The notes below the pieces were generated by a model. That model ran no database searches, was not told the DNA's origin, and saw only the letters and a list, made by a program, of their open reading frames with translations. A stretch of DNA of 64,000 nt from Hysterangium stoloniferum. Taxonomy: Eukaryota > Basidiomycota > Agaricomycetes > Hysterangiales > Hysterangiaceae. The stretch spans positions 310,001 through 374,000 of the forward strand of contig WHVD01000083.1 in assembly GCA_015178975.1 (NCBI GenBank), given 5' to 3'. Made by a program: the position numbers and the translations under genes. The first letter of the stretch is position 1. Every line of letters starts with the position of its first letter. This document shows, piece after piece, positions 47,931 through 58,500 of the stretch.

Positions 47931-49153
47931 GCACAATATATTCTCCCTGCTATTTGTGAACACACCATTACTCTGCTCCTCTCTAATGTCTCTGGGCACT
48001 TTAATCATCAGACCACTGGTATTAGTATTGGAACTATCTCAAAAATACACTCTAAATACTGTCCTGAGGCTCCCAAGTACTCTGGTAATTGTCCAACTAA
48101 GCTCACATCTGCTGATATGTATCAGCTATGCTAAGCATCCCATTTGCAGGCAGAAAGCTGATAATGCAGTGCAAGTTCCCAAGTTCTTTCAGGATGTCAC
48201 AAATAAGTCCTTCTCCTCCCAAAGTGTTCATTGTGCCTTACACAAGACTGGCCTAGAACCTGTGGTAAAGAAGAAGTGTCCTCTTCTGAGACAATCTCAC
48301 AAGAGGGAGAGGCTACAGTGGGCAGAGAGACATCAGGAATATACTTTGGAGGACTGGAAGGGAGTTGTATTCTCTGATGAGACCAAAGTCAATCATCTGA
48401 AGTTTGGTGATGGTAGTGTGATGATGTGGGGTTGCATACTTTGGGATGGCATTGGATGTGTTAGGGCAACACTAACAAGGCTACCAAAACACAAAAAGAA
48501 ACAAGAGAGAGGACAAGATAAGGAGTAGGAGAATAGAAGTTCTAATGACTTGAGAATATCACACTTCTATTTAGTGGAAATCCTAAGAGATTGAAACTGG
48601 GGTCTAGGTATGTACATCCTGAGGTATTTATACTAAAGAAAAATTAAATAAAGTTAAGTTTTACATTTGACACATGCATGTCACATGATGGTCATGTGAT
48701 TGTCATTGCATGACCACAAATGGTCTTTCAAGCCATTCACATTTGCATGACATCACACATTGCTGCACAATGCATGATCATGAGCAGTATTTTGACTTGC
48801 TTGTTTTGCATGAGGTCACATGTTGTGGTGTGTGACATGTGACCATGAACAGTCTTTCAAGCCATTTGTGTTTGTGTGACATCACACATTGCGATGCATG
48901 ACAACTAAAACTAAAATAAAATAAAATATATGAGCCCTGACAATATGTCACTAGGATTGAAGGGAACATACTGTATATTCACAGCTTTACTGCATCATGG
49001 AGGATGAACTTCAGCAATCCCTTGAGTTTTACAAAAAAATTCTATCTGATATTATCTTCCAGTAGGATAATGATTCAAAGCATACCAGAAAACTGGCTCA
49101 AATGTGGTTTGCTGACCATGGCTACACTGTTATTAAATGGCCAGGACAGTCTC
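47931..49153 (+). pseudogene. Tc1/mariner transposase, interrupted by an LTR and truncated
   Basis: A helix-turn-helix segment (GTISKIHSKYCPEAPKYSG) is readable in one frame near 48035-48095. A frame change leads to the second DNA-binding part (VPKFFQDVTNKSFSSQSV) and to the first catalytic Asp (VVFSDETKVN, near 48370), then MMWGCILWDGIG. An LTR is inserted at 48466-48950. Beyond it the second catalytic block reads IFQ, stop, DNDSKHTRKLAQ near 49060, then WPGQSP. At 49150 the transposase stops at TCTCCAG, where ankyrin-repeat DNA takes over. The DNA is dead, with at least one stop, a frameshift, an insertion and a missing C-terminus. Confidence 0.8.
48466..48950 (-). mobile_element. Solo LTR (family C) inside the Tc1 transposase
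   Basis: About 485 bp, flanked by TTAGG (48461-48465) and CTAGG (48951-48955). Similar DNA, truncated, lies at 55215-55430 and 46207-46436. Repeated TGTGACATG-type words fill its right half. Confidence 0.65.
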
Positions 49154-49215
49154 CAGGGAGGTCATTATGGTGCACCACTTGTAGCAGCAGTATCTAAGGG
49201 TCACATTGATTGTTA
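49154..49215 (+). pseudogene. Stray ankyrin-repeat fragment 1
   Basis: GGGAGGTCATTATGGTGCACC encodes GGHYGAPLVAAVSKGHID, most of one repeat of the receptor array at 55.5-61 kb but on the opposite strand. It is fused directly to truncated Tc1 sequence. Confidence 0.75.
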
Positions 49216-49620
49216 ATTAGTAGACAAGATTTCGAAAGGGTAGAGTCTGTTTGCAAAGCTCAGTGAGTGAGTGAGTAAACTTCACTATATATTATAGTAC
49301 CTGTTTGTGAAGCTACAAGATGTTTAATAAGTAATAGAAAGATAATAAATGATTATGCATATACCTCAGTGAGTGAGTGAGTAAACTTCACTGAGGTATA
49401 TGGCGAAATACTGCGACTTTTATTTACTTTCTAATTATTTTAGGAGAGTTATTAGGGGAGTAGAAAGGGGAAATTTTGATGCTCGAAGTTTCTAGTCAAT
49501 TGCATCATAAAGGAGAAATTCGTAATTAGGAGTTACCCCCTTATTGGCACTACAATATATGCGCATATATGTGCATACACTTGTCATTATAGGTTCAATT
49601 CCGATTTCAGTTTATGTGAA
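49216..49620. repeat. Hairpin and direct repeats around CTCAGTGAGTGAGTGAG
   Basis: CTCAGTGAGTGAGTGAGTAAACTTCACT occurs in direct orientation at about 49258 and 49366. At 49360-49402 the arms ATATACCTCAGTGA and TCACTGAGGTATAT form a near-perfect 14-bp inverted repeat. No gene. Confidence 0.55.
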
Positions 49621-49623
49621 GAC

Positions 49624-49857
49624 TTGATTACTAACATTGATGTGGTCCAGGCCCTCCTTGCCCATGGTGCTGATCCCAATGTCCAGGGAGGTCATTATGG
49701 CACAGCACTTGCAGCAGCATCTGGGGGTTACATTGAAGTTGTCCAGGCCCTCTTTGCCCATGGTGCTGCTCCCAATATCCAGGGAGGGCATCATGGCACA
49801 GAACTTGCAGCAGTGGCATCTGGATGTGGGTCAGATGGAAGTGGTCCAGGCCTGTGA
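49624..49857 (+). pseudogene. Stray ankyrin-repeat fragment 2
   Basis: The frame gives IDVVQALLAHGADPNVQGGH, then YGTALAAASGGYIEVVQALF and one more decayed unit ending in a stop. That is about two repeats of the same type as the receptor array, on the opposite strand, without start or domain context. Confidence 0.8.
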
Positions 49858-50360
49858 GGGAATAGGTATAAGCTTTCTTCTTCTTCACACCTCTTTTCCT
49901 GTGAATATTCAATATTCAATATGTTTTCTTTATATTTCTTCAGATATATTTTAGCTAAGGTATCCTTTGAATATCTTACTCTATGGCTACCTTGAAGTGC
50001 CATGTATACTAGTGGGTGCACTAGGTGGTAAAGGAGAGACTTTTACCCCTTAACCCCAATATTGCTAGGACCAGGGAACCCACCAGGACCCAGTTCCTAC
50101 TACAGTATATCAGCACCTACCTCCCTGTTTACAAGACAATCCACCAACTCGACCCTGACTGGATATCCTGGACCTCTTAGATGCTTGGAGATCTTTTCCC
50201 TGATCCATTCCTGAGTAGATATGACATCTGGTTTATTATGCTCCTGCTTTTGTTCCTGTTCCATCCTAACTTTTTTTCCTAGTATGGGCAACTGTGCCTT
50301 GTTTCTTGTTCACCCATTTTGTCATTTTGTCTTGCCAGATTAGAAGTATTATAATCTTTA

Positions 50361-51390
50361 TGTTAGGACTGGAAAACCCACTGGGCTCCAGACACCATCC
50401 TACATACACCCGACTCTCTATACCAGGTGGTTGTTACCTGGAAAACCTGCCAGGCTCTGTACCCATGCATATCAAACCTATCTATGCCCAACCCTCTGTG
50501 TTTCATCCACGTCAAACCTGTCTATGTCTGACTCCATTTCACACACAAGTCATCGGACTCCACCTGGACAACCCATCAGCTCTCCAACTGAGCCCTGTTC
50601 CCATTATGGTCAAATGACCTGTCATGTTTTGGACTCCACCTCCATTCTGCTCTGTCCCTAACACCTAGTTTGGTGTTCACTCATCTTGTTTCATGATTAC
50701 TTATTTTAGTTTTATTATTACCAGATTTAGTATTGCATACATTCCACAGTCTATATAATCTAGTTGATGTTTGTACATACAATCTGGTCAGAAAATCGAC
50801 TAGGTTTTCCCCCAGTAACTCTAGCATATAGTCTACTCTATCAACCTTGTCAGAGCCCATAGGCCCTGACCACCCAACAATCCAACCACCCAACAATCCA
50901 ACCACCCAACAATCCAACCACCCAACAATCCAACCACCCAACAATCCAACCACCCAACAATCCAACCACCCAACAATCCAACCACCCAACAATCCAACCA
51001 CCCAACAATCCAACCACCCAACAATCCAACCACCCAACAATCCAACCACCCAACAATCCAACCACCCAACAATCCAACCACCCAACAATCCAACCACCCA
51101 ACAATCCAACCACCCAACAATCCAACCACCCAACAATCCAACCACCCAACAATCCAACCACCCAACAATCCAACCACCCACACCCAACAATCCAACCACC
51201 CAACCACCCAACCTCTCGACCCCTTGACCTCTCAACTATCCCCCAGATGCCCCAGGTTTCCCATCCACCTGCTTGAAATTGGACATCACAATCTTGTGAG
51301 GGTGCAGCCTATAAGCTGAAGCCACATCCTACTGGATTACCTGCAGGTTTCTCCAGAAACCCTCCACTAAGCTCTACACATCCCTTAACA
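50361..51390 (+). mobile_element. Solo LTR (family A) with CTTTA target duplication and 16-bp minisatellite
   Basis: It starts TGTTAGGACTGG, ends CATCCCTTAACA, and is flanked by CTTTA at 50356-50360 and 51391-51395. A 16-bp unit AACAATCCAACCACCC repeats about 19 times at about 50873-51185. Repeat-only open frames on both strands come from this minisatellite and should not be taken as genes. Confidence 0.85.
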
Positions 51391-51758
51391 CTTTAGTACC
51401 ACATTGTCAAGTAGATATTTGTACTTATGATCTTATCAGAAAATCAACTCAGCACCATGTAGTATTTTACCTATTTGTCTGGTAAACTCTATACCAGCAT
51501 ATTCCCAGACCCCACAGGTTGCATAATTCCAGTATCCTGCACAGTCTATCACTTCCCACATCTTTTCTGATGACTTCTACTATCCAAAACACTTTACATC
51601 ACATGTGGATTTTATTTTTGGTCATATCTCTGTGGTTTGTGGTCCAATTTGGTCAGTTCTTTGGACATTTTCCATCCTTTTTGCTATTCACATGCTCCAA
51701 ATCACTTTCTGTCACTCCCAATTCCATTTTTGGGCCCTTCAATTTTTTGCACCCATAT

Positions 51759-52566
51759 TGTTAAGGGTGCATACATGGAGGGTTTCCAGAGAAACCCACA
51801 GGAAATTTGGTAGGACTTGGCTTCAGCTTATAGGCTGCGCCCTCGTGAGATTGTCTTGTCCAATTTCAAATGGACAGACAGGAATCCCAGGGAGTCTGGG
51901 CGGGATTCGTGGGTTGAGAGGTTGGGGAGTCGAGATAGATAAGTCAGAGGTTGAGTGATAGATGCATTGGAGCCCATGGGCTCTGACTAGTGAGAGTGGT
52001 GTGATTCAAAGAGGAGTTTAGAGCAGAAAATATACTAAGATTACTGGGGAGAATCCAAGCTGATTTCCTGACTGGATTGTATGTACAACATCTGCCAGAC
52101 TATATAGACTGTGGAATGAATAACATACCAAATCCAGTAATAATGAAAATGAAACTAACAAACATAAAATGAGATAAGTAAACACCAAACTTGGTATTAG
52201 GAATGGGACGGAATGGAGCGGAGTCCGAATCATGACAGGTCATAAAACCATAATGGGAATGGAGCAGGAGCGGAGTCCGAATTGTGACAGGTCATTTGGC
52301 TATAATAGGAATGGGGCTCAGTTAGAGGGATGACGGGTTTTCCGAGCAGGGTCTGGTGACTGATGTGTGGGACAGAGTCGGACATAGACAGGGATGGAGT
52401 CTGGCAGGTATTCCGGAGACTGATACATGAAGTAATGAAGTCAAATGTGGACAAGTCTGACGTATGGAGTCCAGTGGGAATTCCAGTAAACTGACAATTG
52501 GTGCATATAGGGTGTGAGTGCATATAAGGTAGTGCCTGGAGTCTGGCAGGAATTCCAGTCATAACA
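51759..52566 (-). mobile_element. Solo LTR (family A) with CATAT target duplication
   Basis: On the minus strand it starts TGTTATGACTGG and ends GCACCCTTAACA. CATAT stands at 51754-51758 and 52567-52571. It is about 808 bp and is closest by eye to the copies at 27277 and 29067. It has no expanded minisatellite. Confidence 0.85.
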
Positions 52567-52843
52567 CATATGACTCACCCTGTCACACTCTTACTTCTCA
52601 CCTCCCACATACTTAGCAGTATCATCTGGGTCTGTGGCATACTATTTTACCTTTATAACATGGTCTTTTAGATAAATTAGACTTGAACTGTTGGCATTGT
52701 GCTCTTCAGTGGGCCTGTGTTTTTACCTTCCTTGCAATATCATGGTACATAACCCTGTTGAGTAAGGCAGTGTTACAACTGCTTGTTTAATTTCTTAGTT
52801 TTCATACCTATGTAGTTAAATTCTTGGTGGATCATGATGTGCC

Positions 52844-55205
52844 ATGGCATCCAGTGATACTTACAAATGTGGTATTATCTTGGTAGAGAACAATTGTGAG
52901 GACTGGAAACATGAGATAATTGGCCTGTTGTGTATGGAGAATTGTCTTTCCATTGCCACTGGTAAAGAGAAGAAACCCAGTGACACTAATTTACACCCTG
53001 CCTGGTTGGAATGTTTCAACAAAGCAGCTGGTATTATATGGCTCTCTCTCTTGGACCTACACAGCATACCATGTTGACATTGATGATGGTCCTGGTTTAA
53101 AATTGAACAGGCACATAATAAGTAACCCCCTGCAGTTCGCTTCAGTGCCTATAATGACCTCTTTAATATTTGGAAGGAACCTGACAAGTCTTTGACTTCA
53201 TTGATGAGTTGTGTTGACAAGGTTTGTATACATGTCCAGAATTTGTCCCAAAGGGTATACTCTTACTACATTTGACAATGAGCTTGCTGCTCTCACTTTA
53301 CTCTGTGCCTTTCCCAAATCTGCCTCTGTGTGGACTTCATCTTTAATGATGAACACTGCTATCACATTCTCTGATGTCAGAACTCACTTTGCATCACAAG
53401 AGAATCTGCAGTCTGCCAGGAGTTTGGAAGCAGCCAATAGAATCATATCCAACCCTCCAAGCATGTCTTCTGATAATTCTATTTGCACCTTCTGCAAGCA
53501 TCCTTCTCATATACAAGATGATTGCACTTTCTATAAATGGGCACAGAAGAAGGCACTGGAGCAACTAGAGCAGAGGAAGAAGGAGCATAAAAAGGGAAAG
53601 GCAGCCAAAGCTGATACTGATGTCTCTGACAAAGTATCAGCAGAAAAACAGCCAGAGTCTGCTGGAAATGCAAGTGCTTTCATTCCTGATGTTTCTGATC
53701 CATTTTGTGCTCTCCTTGTCCATGCTAGGTCTGACTGGACTGCTGATACAGGTACTTCTTTGCATATGACTCCACATTGTCACTGGTTTTCAAGTTATAA
53801 ACCATTTCAAATTCCTATCCAAGTTGCAAATGGATGCATCATTATGTCTGCAGGGATAGGAGCTGTGCAGTTCAAGCCTAAAGGCAAAGGAAATATAATA
53901 ATAGAGTTTGAAAGAGTTCTCCATGTTCCACATCTTACCAGTAACCTCCTCTCTGTCTTGTATTTAACAAAGAAAAAGAACTTTTGTGTCTCCATCTTTG
54001 GTTCCACCATGTCTTTTTATCAGAAGCAAGTCTTGCATTTCACTGCAACAGTCAATGAACATAACCAGGTCTATTTGGATGGAATTACAGTACCTAGAAC
54101 AGTGCTTGTCTGGTTACCACCTGTCCACTAGACTCGACACTTTGGCATCATCATTTCAACCATCTCAATCATGCCAATGTACAGAAGCTCCTCAAAGGTG
54201 ATTTAGTCACTGGGATTAAAATTGACTCTCACACTTCTCCTGATCCTATTTGTGAACCTTGTTTGGCTGGGAAACAGAACAAAGTGGTTAATAAGATAGC
54301 AACAACACACTACACTAAACCACTTGCACTGATTCACAATGATGTTCGTGGTCCTTTGCCTACACAAACTGTAGAAGGGTTTTGCTACTGGGTCACTTGT
54401 GGGGAATACATATACATATGTCCAAGGAGTTTGACACCTTTCTTTCTATTGCAGGTATTATGTAGCTGTCAGCATACTGTGAAAAATGAACCACATCAAA
54501 ATGGTGTTGCTAAACATTTCAACAGGACATTGGAGGAAGGGGCTACTTCAATTATGACTGAGTCCCACCTCCCTCCCTCATTCTGGGGACATGCTGTTAT
54601 TCCCATCACCAATATGTGCAATTGCTCACCTACCACCACTTTCAAACACTCTGTGCCTTATACTGTCTTCCATGACAAAAAGCCAGATGTGTCACATCTT
54701 AGGGTATTTGGAAGCACTGCCTATGTACATGCTCATGATGAGTTTTTACTTCTCCTGAAAGGACTTTGGTTTATGCCAGTCACATCATATCTGACACAAG
54801 AAGTTAAATGCTGTGTTGCTCAGTTTGGGTTTCAAACAACTGCTATGTGACCATAGCATCTGGGTCTTCCAAAAGGGTGATGTCAAAGTTATTCTACCAG
54901 TGTTTGTAGATAACATGACTATTGCATCCAAATCTAAGGAGGCTATCAAGAAGCTCAAAGATGATCTGAAGTGCCACTTCAAACTGCATGATATTGGTCC
55001 AATTACTTACTTATTGGGTATTGGTATTGAAAGAGACAGGGCAAAGTGAACTATTACTTTGTCACAACGATAATACATTTTGGACATGCTACAATGTTAT
55101 GGTCTTCCTGACTGCAACCCAATTGGTACACCTATGGTGCCTAACTTGAAATTAAGTAAAGGCCAGGCTCCAGTGTCCCCTGAGGAAATTCCATACATCC
55201 TTTTA
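52844..55205 (+). pseudogene. Ty1/copia element, decayed and internally deleted
   Basis: Gag starts MASSDTYKCGIILVENNCEDW at 52844 and continues after a frameshift at about 53080. A perfect zinc knuckle, CTFCKHPSHIQDDC, lies near 53490-53530. The protease has WTADTGTSLHM. The pre-integrase motif WHHHFNHLNHANVQKL (54142-54190) and the cysteine pair near 54250 follow. The integrase centre is deleted: its start (ALIHNDVRGPLP) is followed at about 54450 by QHTVKNEPHQNGVAKHFN. Most of the reverse transcriptase is also missing, and its catalytic box reads VFVDNMT, again Asn for the second Asp. The element ends at about 55200, where a family C LTR fragment begins. Confidence 0.85.
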
Positions 55206-55209
55206 GTTA

Positions 55210-55432
55210 GGGGAACATTAACAAGGCTACCAAAACACAAAAAGAAACAAGAGAGAGGGCAAGATAAGGAATAGGAGAATAGAAGTTCTAATGACTTACG
55301 AATGTCACACTTGTATTTAGTGGAAATCCTGAGAGATTGAAACTGGGGTCTAACTATGTACATCGTAGAGTATTTATACTAAAGGAAAAATTAAATAAAG
55401 TTAGGTTTTACATTTGACATGTGTATGTCACA
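55210..55432 (-). mobile_element. Truncated LTR (family C)
   Basis: It matches the left half of 48466-48950 (AACAAGGCTACCAAAACACA onward) and stops at about 55432, eighty bases short of the receptor gene's stop codon. It lies at the broken end of the copia element. Confidence 0.65.
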
Positions 55433-55513
55433 TCAATTAAGTCATAAAACTATATTTATATCAGTAGCTGAGCATATAAATAATAAGGGTACACATCACA
55501 TTTACACACTGGA

Positions 55514-58500
55514 TTAAACATTGAGATCAATAGCATGGGAAATAAGGGCATGGAACACTTCAATGTGACCCTCACATGCTGCTGCTACAAGTGCTGTGGC
55601 ATAATCCACTCTCTGGACATTGAGATCAGCACCATGGGCAAGGAGGGCCTGGACCACTTCAATGTGACCCTGAGATGCTGCTGCTGCAAGTGCTGTGCCA
55701 TAATGACCTCCCTGGACATTGGTATCATCACCATGATCAAAGAGGGCCTGGACCACTTCAATGTGACCCCCAGATGCTGCTGCTGCAAGTGCTGTGCCAT
55801 AATGACCTCCCAGGACATTGGAATCAGAGCCATGGGCAAGGAGGGCCTGGACCACATCCATGTGACCCATAGATGCTGATGCTACAAGTGCTGTGCCATA
55901 ATCACCTCCTTTAACATTGAGACCAGCACCATAGGAAAGGAGGGCCTGGACCACTTCAATGTGACCGTTAGATGCTGCTGCTGCAAGCGCTGTGCCATAA
56001 TCACCTCCCTGCACATTGGGATCAGTACCATGGGAAAGGAGGGCCTGGACCACTTCAATGTGACCCCCAGATGCTGCTGCTGCAAGTGCTGTACCATAAT
56101 CACCTCCCTGGACATTGGGATCAGCACCATGGGCAAGGAGGGCCTGGACCACTTTGGTGTGACCCCCAGAGGCTGCTGCTACAAGTGCTGTGCCATAATG
56201 ACCTCCCAGGACATTGCAATCAAAACCATGGGCAAGGAGGGCCTGAACCATATCCATGTGACCCTTAGATGCTGCTGCTGCAAGTGCTGTGCCATAATAA
56301 CCTCCCTGGACATTGGGATCAGCACCATGTTCAAGGAGGGCCTGGACCACTTTGGTGTGACCCCCAGATGCTGCTGCTGCAAGTGCTGTGCCATAACGAC
56401 CTCCCACAAGGACATTGCAATCAAAGCCATGGGCAAGGAAGAGCCAGACCACATCCATGTGACCCTTAGATGCTGCTGCTACAGGTGCTGTGCCATAATC
56501 ACCTCCTTTAACATTGAGACCAGCACCATAGGAAAGGAGGGCCTGGACCACTTCAATGTGACTGTTAGATGCTGCTGCTGCAAGCGCTGTGCCATAATCA
56601 CCTCCCTGGACATTGGGATCAGTACCATGGGAAAGGAGGGCCTGGACCACTTCAATGTGACCCCCAGATGCTGCTGCTGCAAGTGCTGTACCATAATCAC
56701 CTCCCTGGACATTGGGATCAGCACCATGGGCAAGGAGGGCCTGGACCACTTTGGTGTGACCCCCAGAGGCTGCTGCTGCAAGTGCTGTGCCATAATGACC
56801 TCCCAGGACATTGCAATCAAGACCATAGGCAAGGAGGGCCTGGACCACATCCATGTGACCCTTAGATGCTGCTGCTGCAAGTGCTGTGCCATAATAACCT
56901 CCCTGGACATTGGGATCAGCACCATGTTCAAGGAGGGCCTGGACCACTTTGGTGTGACCCCCAGATGCTGCTGCTGCAAGTGCTGTGCTATAACGACCTC
57001 CCACAAGGACATTGCAATCAAAGCCATGGGCAAGGAAGAGCCAGACCACATCCATGTGACCCTTAGATGCTGCTGCTACAAGTGCTGTGCCATAATCACC
57101 TCCTTTAACATTGAGACCAGCACCATAGGAAAGGAGGGCCTGGACCACTTCAATGTGACTGTTAGATGCTGCTGCTGCAAGCGCTGTGCCATAATCACCT
57201 CCCTGGACATTGGGATCAGTACCATGGGAAAGGAGGGCCTGGACCACTTCAATGTGACCCCCAGATGCTGCTGCTGCAAGTGCTGTACCATAATCACCTC
57301 CCTGGACATTGGGATCAGCACCATGGGCAAGGAGGGCCTGGACCACTTTGGTGTGACCCCCAGAGGCTGCTGCTGCAAGTGCTGTGCCATAATCACCTCC
57401 CAGGACATTGCAATCAAGACCATAGGCAAGGAGGGCCTGGACCACATCCATGTGACCCTTAGATGCTGCTGCTGCAAGTGCTGTGCCATAATCACCTCCC
57501 TGGACATTGGGATCAGCACCATGGGAAAGGAGGGCCTGGACCACTTTGGTGTGACCCCCAGAGGCTGCTGCTTCAAGTGCTGTGCCATAATCACCTCCCA
57601 GGACATTGCAATCAAGACCATGGGCAAGGAGGGCCTGGACCACATTCATGTGACCCTTAGATGCTCCTGCTGCAAGTGCTGTGCCATAATCACCTCCCTG
57701 GACATTGGGATCAGCACCATGGGAAAGGAGGGCCTGGACCACTTTGGTGTGACCCCCAGATGCTGCTGCTGCAAGTGCTGTGCCATAATGACCTCCCAGG
57801 ACATTGCAATCCAAACCATGGGCAAGGAGGGCCTGAACCACATCCATGTGACCCTTAGATGCTGCTGCTGCAAGTGCTGTGCCATAATAACCTCCCTGGA
57901 CATTGGGATCAGCGCCATGTTCAAGGAGGGCCTGGACCACTTTGGTGTGACCCCCAGATGCTGCTGCTGCAAGTGCTGTGCCATAACGACCTCCCACCAG
58001 GACATTGCAATCAAAGCCATGGGCAAGGAAGAGCCAGACCACATCCATGTGACCCTTAGATGCTGCTGCTACAAGTGCTGTACCATAATCACCTCCCTGG
58101 ACATTGGGACCAGCACCATGGGAAAGGAGGGCCTGGACCACTTCAATGTGACCCTTAGATGCTGCTGCTGCAAGTGCTGTGCTGTAATGACCTCCTTGGA
58201 CATTGGGATCAGCACCATGGTCAAGGAGGGCCTGAACCACTTCAATGTGACCCCCAGATGCTGCTGCGGCAAGTGCTGTGCCATAATCACCTCCCTGGAC
58301 ATTGGGATCAGCACCATGGGCAAGGAGGGCCTGGACCACTTTGGTGTGACCCCCAGAGGCTGCTGCTGCAAGTGCTGTGCCATAATCACCTCCCAGGACA
58401 TTGCAATCAAAACCATGGGCAAGGAGGGCCTGGACCACATCCATGTGACCCTTAGATGCTGCTGCTGCAAGTGCTGTGCCATAATCACCTCCCAGGACAT

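Noticed and set aside
50681..51235. Hydrophobic WIVGWLDCWVVGLLGG-type repeat protein and its plus-strand counterpart
   Set aside because: A 16-bp minisatellite is not a multiple of three, so all frames give the same 16-residue repeat; it lies inside a solo LTR.
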